A stretch of DNA of 64,000 nt from Phyto melanocephala (Eukaryota; Arthropoda; Insecta; Diptera; Rhinophoridae), in contig OW799234.1 in assembly GCA_941918925.1 (NCBI GenBank), forward strand, positions 109,861,884-109,925,883, read 5' to 3'. Made by a program: the position numbers and the translations under genes. The notes beneath the pieces are model-generated. The model saw nothing but the letters and a program-made list of their open reading frames with translations. It ran no database searches and was not told the DNA's origin. How positions within the stretch are numbered: position 1 is the stretch's first letter; each line of letters starts with the position of its first letter. This document shows positions 47,646 through 59,744 of this stretch, in pieces.

Positions 47646-48007
47646 AAAACTAGAAAACGAGTGATACACCTTAAATTTCTTTAAGAGAAAAAAAGTATTT
47701 TTAATTTGACAATGTATATCTATCAAAGAATTTTATAAAAACTATGATTAAAAAGGTATTATCAAACATTTGTTTAACGACTTCTATGTGGTTTACAAAC
47801 GTGTTCAAAAATTCAAACCATAGCTTTAAAATTCCTTTTAGCGCCACAAGAAGTTGTAAAATTAAACGAAAGCTTGTTATATGGTGTATGAAAATATTAT
47901 AGTATAAAGAAATTGTTTGAAAAGCTTTTTCTGATTCAAGCAAAAACATTAAATTATTTTGAAAAAACAATCCATATTTCAAATTCTTTTAAAAAAGAGT
48001 TTAAATA
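47646..48007. other. Stretch without a gene
   Basis: Nothing supportable; the 93-codon minus frame at 47701-47982 is AT-driven and unrecognised. Confidence 0.3.
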
Positions 48008-48570
48008 AGTTTGAAGGCTATATTCGGCCGTGCTACATCAGATAAATCCCTTCTCAACTACACAGGTATAATGACCACATGGTGTAGCTTAGCCTAGATT
48101 TTGTATTTCATTTTATATGCCTTTTTCTTAATTATTTCCGACACCATACCTGGTTTGAATTTTAATATATTAATCGTATTCTACTAGTTAAGTTCTCTTA
48201 TTTAGTACCCATATTGGTGGTTCAAAAAATCATCCGCCACTATGTTTTAGACGTAATCTTGGATCTTAAACATTTTTTAATAGTTTACTGTATTCTACTG
48301 GTAAAGACTTTTCATTTTATACCAACATTGTAGGGGGTTGGAAGGATTTTTACTTTTTAATAGTGAACTGTATTTCACTGGTCCAGCCCTTTCATTTGAT
48401 ACATATGTTGGCTCTCTCAGTGGTATAGAAACTAGAAAAATCAATTTCGTTTGTACATCTTAGGAAAACCACCGAAACAGTTTTGTTTCATTAATTACAT
48501 TTTAGTTACTTTCAAACCGGTTTAGTTTTTGTAAGAAATGATTTTCGAATATTAACATTTCATTACTACA
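48008..48570 (-). repeat. Family-1c repeat, 3' half
   Basis: It begins 'GGCTATATTCGGCCGTGC' (decayed 3' hairpin) and 'CCCTTCTCAACTACACAGGTATAATGACCACATGGTGTAGCTTAG'. It contains several tandem-like 'CTGTATT(C)TACTGGT(C)AAGCCCTTTCATTTGATAC' segments about 90-100 bases apart, shared with 59745-60765. The 5' part is absent. Confidence 0.55.
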
Positions 48571-49447
48571 TTTAAATGTAACGTGCTCTGGTAATTACCA
48601 GAATGTACTGGTGCGTACGTGCGGGAACTTTATGGAATGTTCATATTACCACTAATAGATGGTTTGTCTTTAAATAGTCGAACAGCAAAGCTCACATTAT
48701 CAGTAAACCAAAAGAGTTAGCTAGGCGTATACCAAATTGAGTTTGATAATTAATTCTGCATAATTTATTTCGTTAAAAATTAATGAATTCTCTACCTTTT
48801 TTATTACCGAAATTTCAAAGTGCTTTTATTTGCAATATAAAAGAATCCCTTTTAATTTAAAAGAAATAAGCCAATATTAATACAGGGTATAAACGTAACA
48901 TAATATTTAAATTATTTTTATATATATTTTTTTTAAACATTAAATTTTTTCAAAGGTTTCCTTAGATTTTAAGATATAACCTTTTTTACTAGGCTAAATC
49001 AGATAATTTTTAATCCTACTTCTGTTATTTATCTTTAATATTTCAAAAGTCTAACTTTTGTCACGCTTAAAGAAAATAAAAACGACACATTGATTTGCTT
49101 TACTATTAAACCCACTGTTTAGAAACGCCACTTGTGTATCATGTCTGATAGTATTGCAGTTATATCAATTATATTTAGATAATCACGACATTGTTCTTGA
49201 TGTACAAATATTTACATTGTTTTATTATTATGTTTGTACAAACATTATTTATCTTTGTGTCTATTGTAGGAACAGATTTTTATTGCTATTGCTGTTATCT
49301 CTTTTAATTTAAAACTTACTTAGAATATCTTAAAATACATCTGTCTCTTCAATGGTGACAAGTAGCTAATGCAATTGTAAGATTCATTAAATTGAGTTAA
49401 AAATTGGTTTAGCTTTTTGAAAATGTTGTCTTTTGTTTATTTATTTT
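48571..49447. other. AT-rich stretch, no gene seen
   Basis: Nothing supportable. Confidence 0.3.
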
Positions 49448-49583
49448 TATACCCGCCACCAAAAAAATGGTGGGGGTATATTCATTTTGTCATTCCGTTT
49501 GTAACACATCGAAATATCCATTTTAGACCCCATAAAGTATATATATTCTGAATCGGGGTTTGATTTTATGACGATCTAGCTAT

Positions 49584-49646
49584 GTCCGTCCGTCTGTCCG
49601 TCTGTCCGTCTGTCCGTCTGTCCGTCTGTCCGTCTGTCCGTCTGTT
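49584..49646 (+). repeat. GTCTGTCC microsatellite in family-2 element
   Basis: About seven GTCTGTCC units. The equivalent tract in the sister element (55288-55318) has about three, so the length varies between copies. Confidence 0.85.
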
Positions 49647-50101
49647 GAAAGCACGATAGAGGTCGCACCGAAGAAGCTAGGGGGCTCAAATTTTGCCAGA
49701 ATCTTTCCTATAGACAAGGTTTGTTTGGTATTGAAAATGGGCTAAATCGGAATATTAGGAAGAGAGTTATAGCTCGAAAAGCAAGAGTAGGTCGAAAAAA
49801 CCGTGTCCTTCGAACATCGAATAAAATGGAATTGTGTCCAAACGCCTTAACGTAGACTCATGAAACTTCGAATATATATTTCCTGGGTAAAGACAATATT
49901 TTCCCCCAAAAATTGTCTAAATCTATGCATTAGGAGAGGAGTTATCGATCAAAATGTACGAAAATTTATACCGCACAGTGTATTTTTTGGTATATTTAAA
50001 AACAAAAACGTCATAAAAGCAACAAAATTGGATGTACGAATCTGAAATTTTGCACACTCTGGTCTTTGGTGACACGCTTTTTTGTAACGGTAAATCAATG
50101 T

Positions 50102-50560
50102 GCCACGCCCACTTTTACGCCCACCTCCCATTTAACGTTTTAACTAAAATTCATATAATTTCTCTATTAATAAAGATTTTGGAATAATAAAGGCCCATAT
50201 TGAAACACCTCAGTTGTACTCATTCGCAAAAATAACTTTGACACGCCTACTATAACGCCCACTTTTCACGTTATCTACCGTTAATGAAATTTAAAAGCTC
50301 ATAAAACCGCTAAAATTAGAGGTATGATGATAAATTTTGCTACGTCTATCCCCCTAGGCAATTTCATTACTATGCCAAAAAATTAAGGTGCCACGCCCTT
50401 TTTTACGCCCACCTCCCATATAACGTTTTACCTAAAATTCATATAATTTCTCTATTTATAAAGATTTTGGAATAATAAAGGACTATATTGAAACACCTAA
50501 GTTGTACTCATTAGCAAAAACAACTTTCACACGCCTGCTATAACGCCCACTTTCACTTTT
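50102..50560 (+). repeat. 288-bp internal units, short array
   Basis: Two starts of the unit (GCCACGCCCA…) lie at 50102 and 50390, exactly 288 bases apart. The second is truncated near 50560, where sequence matching 49828 onward begins again. The same unit forms a ten-copy array at 55774. Confidence 0.8.
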
Positions 50561-50887
50561 GAATTGTGTCCAAACGCATAAACGTAGAGTCATGAAACTT
50601 CGAATATATATATATCGAGTCAAAAGAATATTTTTCCCTGAAAATCGCTTAAATCTATGAATTAGGAAAAGAGTTATAGATAAAAATGTACGAAAATTTA
50701 TACCGCACAGTGTATATTTCAAATTCTGAAATTTTGCAAACATTTCTTTTTGGTCAAAGTCTTCGTTATAACGGAAAATAGATGTGCCACGTACACTTTT
50801 TTCCTTAAAATTTTATAAAAATATATTAGTCATAAAAATTAGCATTTATTCATCTTACACTGCGACATTTATTGTACTGTAGCTAAA

Positions 50888-50907
50888 TCTATATATATAA
50901 AAGTGAA

Positions 50908-50948
<41 letters not shown>

Positions 50949-51774
50949 GCTATAGACTCCGAAACTGTAAAACCGATCGGGCTCAAACTTTGGTAAGTTG
51001 TTGTACACATACCAGGGAGTGTTTATGGGGGAAAAAAAGTGGGCGGGGCCACGCCCATAAAAATTTAGTTATCAGTTTTAGCTACTTGCACTTGACCGAT
51101 TTTTCTGAAACTTTGCACACCTATCGAGCTGTCATGACTTAAAAATTTTGTGATAAGAAAAGTGGGCGGGGCCACGCCCCTAAAAAAGTTAAAATTTTGA
51201 GGTACTTGCACTGGACCGATTTTTTTAAAACTTTGCACACATATTAAGCTGTCATGGCTTTATAATTTTGTGATTGAAAAAGTGGGCGGGGCCACGCCCA
51301 TAAAAAATTAGTTATCAGTTTTAGCTACTTGCAGTGGACCGAATTTTCTGAAACCTTGCAAACATACTCAGCTATCATGACTTTACACTCTCCTCATTAG
51401 AAAAGTGGGCAGTGCCACGCCCATTAAAAAAAAGGTATCATTTTGAGGTACTTGCACTGGACCGATTTTTCTGAAACTTTGCACACATATTGAGTTGTCA
51501 TGACTATACAGTTTCGTATTTAGAAAAGTGGGCAGTGCCACGCCCATAAAAAAAGGTATCATTTTGAGGTACTTACACTGGACCGATTTTTCTGAAACTT
51601 TGCACACTTATTGATCTCTCATGACTATACAGTTTCGTAATTAGAAAAGTGGGCAGTGCCACGCTCATATAGAATAAGTTATAGTTTATAGCCTTGCACT
51701 TGATATTCGATTAAAATTTAGAATGCGATTAAAATTCATGAAGGGGCGTAGCAACGCGCGCCGGGATTGGCTAG
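50888..51774 (+). mobile_element. Helitron-like element, family 3b, nested in family-2 element
   Basis: It begins TCTATATATATAAAAGTG after A and ends CGCCGGGATTGGCTAG before T. A TG dinucleotide tract fills 50912-50946. The body holds several copies of an about 120-base unit with 'AAAGTGGGCGGGGCCACGCCC' and 'GACCGATTTTTCTGAAACTTTGCACAC'. A GC-rich imperfect hairpin precedes CTAG. Non-autonomous. Confidence 0.85.
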
Positions 51775-52307
51775 TATAAGATAAAGATGATAAGATAGAT
51801 GACTCTACTAGCAACTACTAGATGGCATGATAACAACTTATGCTTATGTTCTCCTTAAGTTATGCTCTATTAAAAACGCGAATTTAGGATAATTTTGACC
51901 TAAGTCAAAAAAAATTATCTCTAAACATTATAAACAATTTATTTTCATGTACTAATGGCTAACAAATTTTAAAATTATACAAAACTTATTTCGTTTCAAA
52001 ATCTTTTAAAAGCAAAATGTTATAGAAGTTTAAAAATCAAAATCTTACTAATAAATTTCCCGTTTTAGAAAAATGCAGAGAATGTATATTTTAAATCACC
52101 CTGTGGCCCTTAAAATTTAATTTTCTTCCTCTTAAATTCATGTAAATTCTCTATGAATAAAGATTTTGGAATACTAAAGGACTATATTGAAATATCTAAG
52201 TTATGTTTATTAGCAAAAACTTTATTGACACGCGTATTTTAACGGCAACTTTCATTGAAAGACTAAATTTACGAAAACATTTTACTAGCATACCGAAGTT
52301 ATAATGG

Positions 52308-52915
52308 GTGGTTTAATTTTAAGGGACTATGTTGATTTTGAATAAAATTATTATAAAATTATTATCATTTATTTTTATAATGATAATATTTGTATGCTTC
52401 AATTATGTATGGAACAAAATATCGGCCAAATGGCCCCCCAACCTAGGCGGCACACCACGATCCGATAGTCCAAATTTTCAATGACACTGTTGATGCTCGA
52501 TTGTTGGGCACGATGATGAGTCAAGGTTGCTTGCTCTTGCCACGTTATCGTGAAAAACAGCAATGTTTCCCATTCAACGAACTAAGATGATATTCACAGA
52601 TGTTTTCACATTTCATACAGACCTGCTTTGCAGACATTTAAATATTTTTTACAATTCTCACGATTGTGGTCGAATTCGAACGATTATGTTGACCAAAAGA
52701 ATCACGAAGTGCACAAAATTAATTTTGATTTAAACGCCCATTTTTATAAAAATCTTTAATATTTAAAAGCGTTGCTCGATTGCGTATCTTTCCACGGTTC
52801 AAATTGAGTTAGTCTGAGATTGAGAAATGTCAAATGAAATACAAGAAAAAAGTTGAAGGTTACATGTGGTTCACCTTAAACATGGGCCCTTAAAATTTAA
52901 CCACCCTCTACAAAG
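52308..52915 (-). pseudogene. Mariner-like relic carried inside family-2 element
   Basis: Inverted ends (GGGTGGT…AATTTTAAGGG at both sides) bound about 608 bp. On the minus strand it keeps fragments of the N-terminal helix-turn-helix ('ERYAIEQRF', 'FGQHNRS'-like region) and a string ending near GGCCATTTGGCC, with most of the catalytic core deleted. The same relic occurs in both sister elements, so it was present before they spread. Confidence 0.55.
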
Positions 52916-53054
52916 AAAGTGATACATATTTTATTATAAAGAGATTATTCTATAGCGATTAACAAAATAATAAATATTGTGCTTTAAATGTACACAAAAT
53001 TGGTGGTGGGTATGAAAGATTCGGCACAGCCGAATATAGTGCTCCTACTTGTTT

Positions 53055-53627
53055 ACATTCATGCAAGCACTGTTGATTTGCTCATGTTTTTGTCTTTTTT
53101 TGTAATGTACATTCCTACAAATGTGTACGGCTTTGAATTGTGTAATGGTTAAGAATTATTTATGTATGTAAGCACATATTCATATAACTGGTGAATTATA
53201 TAAGCGTATGTGTTGGTGTGTTAATAATTTTATGTAAATATATGACTGATTCCGTAACAGAGTGGCATTCTAATTAATAAAGAAAATTTCCTAAGATTTT
53301 TTTGTAAAGAGTCTTTAAACAAAAAATTTACTCCCAAAGGACCAAAGTAAAACACGTATAAGTAAAAATATATATATTTTGTAGGCATGGAATTAAACAA
53401 AAAATTTCTAACTCAATTTTAAATTTTTTTTTAAGAAACGAAAAATAATAATATAATAATATATATATAATATAATAAATGTCAATGTTTGGATTCTTAA
53501 ATACTCAATCAGGCAAAAACGGCTGAGCGGAACTAAGTGAAATTCGGCACATTGATAGATAACAACCTAGATTTACACTTAGGCTACTTTTTATCACCAT
53601 AATAACGTGAAGTCATTGCCAAACTCA
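53055..53627. other. AT-rich stretch, no gene seen
   Basis: Nothing supportable besides TATATA tracts. Confidence 0.3.
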
Positions 53628-53742
53628 TTATCACACATCCTAAATGGGTTGTTTGTGTATAAATATTTTTATTTTTGTTGTTTATACTAAGTCTACCTTT
53701 TATCCCGATAACTACGCAGACGAAGTCGCGGGCACAAGCTAG
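53628..53742 (+). mobile_element. Helitron 3' end, family 3c, truncated
   Basis: The segment ends GACGAAGTCGCGGGCACAAGCTAG followed by T, a 3' terminus form I remember as common in insect Helitrons, with a GC-rich hairpin before CTAG. No matching 5' TC end was found to the left, so this is a 3' fragment. Confidence 0.6.
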
Positions 53743-54769
53743 TATAATTATAATTGTAATAATAAAACAGAATAAAAAAAACAATATAAAATTGTTTTTG
53801 ATCATTTTTATAATAATCCAAGCAAACAAATTTTGCACTAGTTCAATGTGAATGAAATTTTTGCATGATTTCTAATTCCAAATCCAAAACAGTTTGCTTA
53901 TAATGATTTGCTTTAAAATACATGCAAATGCAAGCGACAAATCTTAAACAATTCATGTAAACAAACATTATCATGAAGCATGGGTTTCTTTTCATTAACT
54001 GTGCGTTCCTTCTATGCAGTAATTATAATTAAGTGAATTTTGTTAATGAATTCATATAAACAAATGCTCTCCAGTGACACGTTGATGTTAAAATTATGCA
54101 TGTTTTACCTTAATTATACCAACTCATCATGGGTTGAGCTCATGCATTTAACATTTATTTTCCATGTCTTTTTTTGCTGGGATATATTTAAAAATATTAG
54201 AGGTATAAATACGCCGATTAGTGTAAAAAAATTATTTTAAATATTTTACTATTGTGAGTAGAAAAACTAAAAATAAAAATTTTCTTGTTTCCATGTACTC
54301 AACTTTCTAAGGAACTCAACGACCGAAGTTTTTTTTTTTTTTTGCAAATTTTTTTACAAATTCTATATGCATGAACCAAACATATTTTTATTCACAGTAC
54401 AAGTTATTAAATTTTCGCCTTATTCTCAAAATAAATTAGACCAATTTTTTTATATATATTTAAATATTTGTTTTCTTTTGAGTTGGTTGTAGGACTCTTT
54501 CTTCGTTAAAGGATGCTGCATTTAAATTATAAACAAATCCTCTTAGGTCAGACTCATTTTTTTATTTTATTGATCGATTTCATTGTAACGTTTTCAGTTA
54601 TAATTACATTTAAATGTTTTTTTTAATAATTATCAAATTAAAAAAAAACTTTTATCTTCTTGAAATCCAAAAAATAAAATTTCATTACATTGCATTCAAT
54701 TGCGCTTTTTAAAGGAGTTAAGAAGAAAAATTATTCGGAAATTTGTTTCGGACTCTATCTTTAATTTTT
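53743..54769. other. AT-rich stretch, no gene seen
   Basis: The frame at 54040-54240 is unrecognised. Nothing else supportable. Confidence 0.3.
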
Positions 54770-55151
54770 TATATTTACTGTTTTCTACTGGTCAAGCCCT
54801 TTTATTAATTATCAATTTTAGGGGATTAGAGATGCAGATTTTGACTCATTTGACTCTTCTGGCTTTTTAGAAGCCGAAAATAATTGAGTTCCTCTTGTAA
54901 ATTTTATGAAAAATTCTAAAGCAATCATCTTTAAATGCCTATATCTCAGCTAATTATAAAAACAATTTTTTTTTAATTTTTTCAGAAAAATTTTTTAAGG
55001 CTACGGCTTATAATTTGATGTCTGCAGCATGTCTAAAAATTATCTAAAAAGCCTAAGCAATTTAATATATTTAAAAAAATATGTTCTTTTTTAAACAATT
55101 ATTCCCTTAAACTTTACCGATTTGTGATTTTTCTAAATTTCTTCAAGTTTT
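54770..55151 (-). repeat. Family-1c repeat, middle part, interrupted by family-2 element
   Basis: 'TTTACTGTTTTCTACTGGTCAAGCCCTTTTATTAATTATC', 'TATATCTCAGCTAATTATAA' and 'TAAACTTTACCGATTTGTGATTTTTCTAAA' align to 60180-60520. The copy stops in a T-run where the family-2 element starts (55152), so the younger element landed inside it. Confidence 0.55.
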
Positions 55152-55773
55152 TATACCCGCCACCAAAAAAATGGTGGGGGTATATTCATTTTGTCATTCC
55201 GTTTGTAACACATCGAAATATCCATTTTAGACCCCATAAAGTATATATATTCTGAATCAGGGTTTGATTTGATGACGATCTAGCTATGTCCGTCCGTCTG
55301 TCCGTCTGTCCGTCTGTTGAAAGCACGATAGAGGTCGCACCGAAAAAGCTAGGGGGCTCAAATTTTGCCAGAATCTTTCTTATAGACAAGGTTTGTTTGG
55401 TATTGAAAATGGGCTAAATCGGAATATTAGGAAGAGAGTTATATCTCGAAAAGCAAGAGTAGGTCGAAAAAACCATGTCCTTCAAACATCGAATAAAATG
55501 GAATTGTGTCTAAACGCATTAACATAGACTCATGAAACTTCGAATGTATATTTCCTGAGTAAAAGCAATATTTTTCCCCGAAAATTATCTAAATCCATGC
55601 ATTAGGAGAGGAGTTATCGATCAAAATGTACGAAAATTTATACCGCACAGTGTATTTTTCGGTATATTTAAAAACAAAAACGTCATAAAAGCAACAAAAT
55701 TGGATGTACGACTCTGAAATTTTGCACACTTTGCTTATTGGTGAGACGCTCTTTTGTAACGGAAAATCAATGT

Positions 55774-58675
55774 GCCACGCCCACTTTTACGCCCACCTCC
55801 CATATAACGTTTTACCCAACATTCATATAATTTCTCAATTTATATAGATTTTGGAATAATAAAGGGCTATATTGAAACATCTCAGTTGTACTCATTCGAA
55901 AATATAACTTTGACACGCCCACTATAACGCCCACTTTTCACGTTATATACCGTTAATTAAATTTAAAAGCTCATAAAACCGCCAAAATTAGAGGTATGAT
56001 GATCAAATTCGCTACGTATATCCTCCTAGGCAATGTCATTACTGTGCCAGAAAATTAAGGCGCCACGCCCACTTTAACGCCCACCTCCCATATAACGTTT
56101 TACTTAAAATTCATATAATTTCTCTATTAATAAAGATTTTGGAATTATAAAGGGCTATTTTGAAACACCTAAGTTGTACTCATTCGCAAAAATAACTTTG
56201 ACACGCCTACTATAACGCCCACTTTTCACGTTATAGACCGTTAATGAAATTTATAAGCTTATAAAACCGCCAAAATTAGAGGTATGATGATCAAATTTGC
56301 TACGTATATCCTCCTAGGCAATGTCATTACTGTACCAGAAAATTAAGGCGCCACGCCCACTTTAACGCCCACCTCCCATATAACGTTTTACTTAAAATTC
56401 ATATAATTTCTCTATTAATAAAGATTTTGGCATTCTAAAGGGCTATATTGAAACACCTATGTTGTACTCATTCGCAAAAATAACTTTGACACGCCTACTA
56501 TAACGCCCACTTTTCACGTTATAGACCGTTAATGAAATTTAAAAGCTTATAAAACCGCCAAAATTAGAGGTATGATGATCAAATTCGCTACGTATATCCT
56601 CCTAGGCAATGTCATTACTGTACCAGAAAATTAAGGCGCCACGCCCACTTTAACGCCCACCTCCCATATAACGTTTTACTTAAAATTCATATAATTTCTC
56701 TATTAATAAAGATTTTGGAATTATAAAGGGCTATTTTGAAACACCTAAGTTGTACTCATTCGCAAAAATAATTTTGACACGCCTACTATAACGCCCACTT
56801 TTCACGTTATAGACCGTTAATGAAATTTATAAGCTTATAAAACCGCCAAAATTAGAGGTATGATGATCAAATTCGCTACTTATATCCTCCTAGGCAATGT
56901 CATTACTGTGCCAGAAAATTAAGGCGCCACGCCCACTTTAACGCCCACCTCCCATATTACGTTTTACTTAAAGTTCATATAATTTCTCTATTAATAAAGA
57001 TTTTGGAATTATAAAGGGCTATATTGAAATACCTAAGTTGTACTCATTCGCAAAAATAACTTTTACACGCCTACTATAACGCCCACTTTTCACGTTATAT
57101 ACCGTTAATGTAATTTAAAAGCTCATAAAACCGCCAAAATAAGAGGTATGATGATAAAATTTGCTACGTATATCCCCCTAGGCAATGTCATTACTGTGCC
57201 AATAAATTAAAGTGCCACGCTCACTTTTATGCCCACCTCCCATATAACGTTTTACTCAAAATTCCTATAATTTCTCTATTAATAAAGATTTTGGAATTAT
57301 AAAGGGCTATATTGAAACACCTTAGTTGTACTCATTCGCAAAAATAACTTTTACACGCCTACTATAACGCCCACTTTTCACGTTATATACCGTTAATGTA
57401 ATTTAAAAGCTCATAAAACCGCCAAAATAAGACGTATGATGATAAAATTTGCTACGTATATCATCCTAGGCAATGTCATTACTGTACCAGAAAATTAAGG
57501 CGCCACGCCCACTTTAACGCCCACCTCCCATATAACGTTTTACTTAAAATTCATATAATTTCTCTATTAATAAAGATTTTGGAATTATAAAGGGCTATTT
57601 TGAAACACCTAAGTTGTACTCATTCGCAAAAATAATTTTGACACGCCTACTATAACGCCCACTTTTCACGTTATAGACCGTTAATGAAATTTATAAGCTT
57701 ATAAAACCGCCAAAATTAGAGGTATGATGATCAAATTCGCTACTTATATCCTCCTAGGCAATGTCATTACTGTGCCAGAAAATTAAGGCGCCACGCCCAC
57801 TTTAACGCCCACCTCCCATATAACGTTTTACTTAAAGTTCATATAATTTCTCTATTAATAAAGATTTTGGAATTATAAAGGGCTATATTGAAATACCTAA
57901 GTTGTACTCATTCGCAAAAATAACTTTTACACGCCTACTATAACGCCCACTTTTCACGTTATATACCGTTAATGTAATTTAAAAGCTCATAAAACCGCCA
58001 AAATAAGAGGTATGATGATAAAATTTGCTACGTATATCCCCCTAGGCAATGTCATTACTGTGCCAATAAATTAAAGTGCCACGCTCACTTTTATGCCCAC
58101 CTCCCATATAACGTTTTACTCAAAATTCCTATAATTTCTCTATTAATAAAGATTTTGGAATTATAAAGGGCTATATTGAAACACCTTAGTTGTACTCATT
58201 CGCAAAAATAACTTTTACACGCCTACTATAACGCCCACTTTTCACGTTATATACCGTTAATGTAATTTAAAAGCTCATAAAACCGCCAAAATAAGACGTA
58301 TGATGATAAAATTTGCTACGTATATCATCCTAGGCAATGTCATTACTGTGCTAGAAAATTAAGTTGCCACGCCCACTTTTACGCCCACCTCTCATATAAC
58401 GTTTTACCTAAGATTGATATAATGTCTCTACTAATAATGATTTTGGAATAATAAAGGGCTGTATTGAAACACCTAAGTTGTACTCATTCGCAAAAACAAC
58501 TTTGACACGTCTACTATAACGCCCACTTTTCACGTAATCTACCGCTAATGAAATTTAAAAGCTCATAAAACCGCCAAAATTAGAGGTATGATGATCAAAT
58601 TTGCTACGTATATCCTTCTAATCAATGTTATTGTTGTGCCAAAAAGTTTAGGTGACACACCCACTTTAAATAAAA
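55774..58675 (+). repeat. 288-bp tandem array, about ten units, with 864-bp higher-order duplication
   Basis: The landmark CAATGTCATT recurs at 56031, 56319, 56607, 56895, 57183, 57471, 57759, 58047 and 58335 (and a variant at 58623), always 288 bases apart. Units fall into types by diagnostic changes. The types at 56607/56895/57183 repeat in order at 57471/57759/58047, so about 864 bases (roughly 56610-57473 and 57474-58337) are duplicated almost exactly. Each unit has several ACGCCCACTTT and ACGCCCACCTCCCATA strings. Confidence 0.95.
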
Positions 58676-58689
58676 TACAAATTATTTAG

Positions 58690-59240
58690 GATATTATTAT
58701 TTCTTTTTATAATGATAATATTTGTATGGTTCAATTATGTATTTAACAAAATATTGGCCAAATGGCCCCCCCATCCTTGGCGCCACTCCTCTATCTGATG
58801 GTCCAAATTTTCAATGACAATATTGATGCTCAATTGTTGGGCATGATGATGAGTCGAGGTTGACTGCTCTTTTGCCACACTATCGCAAAAAACAGCAATA
58901 GTTCCCATTCAACGAACTAAGAAGGCATTCACAGATTTTCTAACATTTTATACAGACCTGTTTTGCAGAAATTTAAATATTTTTTACAATTCTCCCGATT
59001 GTGGACGAACTTGAACGATTATGTTGATCAAAAGAATTACGAAGTGCACTAAATGCATTTTGATTTGAACGCCCATTTTCATAAAAAACCTGAATAACTT
59101 TAAAACGTTGCTCATTTGCGTATCTTTCCACGGATCAAAATGAGTAAGTTTGAGATTAAGAAATGTCAAGTGAAATGCAGAAAACAAATTTAAAGACTAG
59201 GTGTAATTTCACCTTCAACATGGGCCCTTAAAATTTAATC
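58690..59240 (-). pseudogene. Mariner-like relic inside family-2 element
   Basis: Counterpart of 52308-52915 with more substitutions and without the left inverted end. Minus-strand fragments such as KMGVQIKMHLVHFVILLINIIV align to the same N-terminal region. Right inverted end 'CCCTTAAAATTTAATCACCC' at about 59224-59243. Confidence 0.5.
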
Positions 59241-59392
59241 ACCCTCTACAAACAAAGTGATACATATTTTATTATAAAGAGATTATTCCATAATGATTAA
59301 CAAAATAATAAATATTGTGCTTTAAATGTACACAAAATTGGTGGTGGGTATAAAAGATTCGGCACAGCCGAATATAGTGCTCTTACTTGTTT

Positions 59393-59744
59393 CTTGTTCA
59401 AACAAAACAAAAAAAAAACATCTTAACAACATCTAAACGACAGTAGTGTGTGTAATATTGTTTACTAATAAAAGTGTGTTTATTCTGTATTTGTTTGTAT
59501 TTTTTATGGTTGTATTTAGACAGCCTTTGTTGTAATTGTGTGTACAAACATATTTAGACATTTAGTTTGAAGAGTTTTCCCAGACGTATTAGAAGATAAT
59601 TTGATGTGATCTTCAAAATACATACTTCTAATAAAGCCAGCGGTGTGAGAGAATTTTAGAAAAGTTGCTAATGACATACTGAATTATTAGTAAGTTAAAC
59701 TTAGAACAGTTAACAACAAGAAAATTTTCTTTTACTATTACAAG
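59393..59744. other. Stretch without a gene
   Basis: Nothing supportable. Confidence 0.3.

Larger units (their letters stand above)
49448..53054 (+). mobile_element. Family-2 Helentron/DINE-like element, composite
   Basis: It starts TATACCCGCCACCA with the complementary TGGTGGGGGTATA a few bases on. It ends GGTGGTGGGTATGAAAG, a 7-bp hairpin (ATTCGGC ACA GCCGAAT), then AGTGCTCCTACTTGTTT. Its 3' tail is nearly the same as that of family 1. Inside, in order: GTCTGTCC microsatellite (49584-49646), a unique region, about two 288-bp units (50102-50560), a second partial copy of the region at 49828-50100, a complete Helitron (50888-51774) and a mariner relic (about 52308-52915). The terminal structure suggests Helentron-type mobilisation; no coding is present. 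Confidence 0.75.
55152..59392 (+). mobile_element. Family-2 Helentron/DINE-like element with expanded 288-bp array
   Basis: Same ends as the copy at 49448: TATACCCGCCACCA…TGGTGGGGGTATA at the 5' side, and GGTGGTGGGTATAAAAG, hairpin, AGTGCTCTTACTTGTTT at the 3' side. It lacks the family-3b Helitron but has a ten-unit 288-bp tandem array (55774-58675) and the mariner relic (about 58690-59240). Length 4.24 kb, mostly because of the array. No coding. Confidence 0.8.

Noticed and set aside
50912..50946. TG dinucleotide tract considered as a regulatory Z-DNA element
   Set aside because: It is the fixed microsatellite at the 5' end of the family-3b Helitron and is explained by that element.
51383..51607. 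Frames of 74 codons at 51383 (-) and 63587 (+) with identical translation, and similar frames at 61026 and 61600
   Set aside because: They are read across the repeated units of family-3b Helitrons; identity reflects the duplicated element, not protein conservation.
55774..58675. Regular repeats that might suggest a CRISPR-like array
   Set aside because: The units are head-to-tail 288-bp copies with no distinct spacers, in a eukaryotic transposon.
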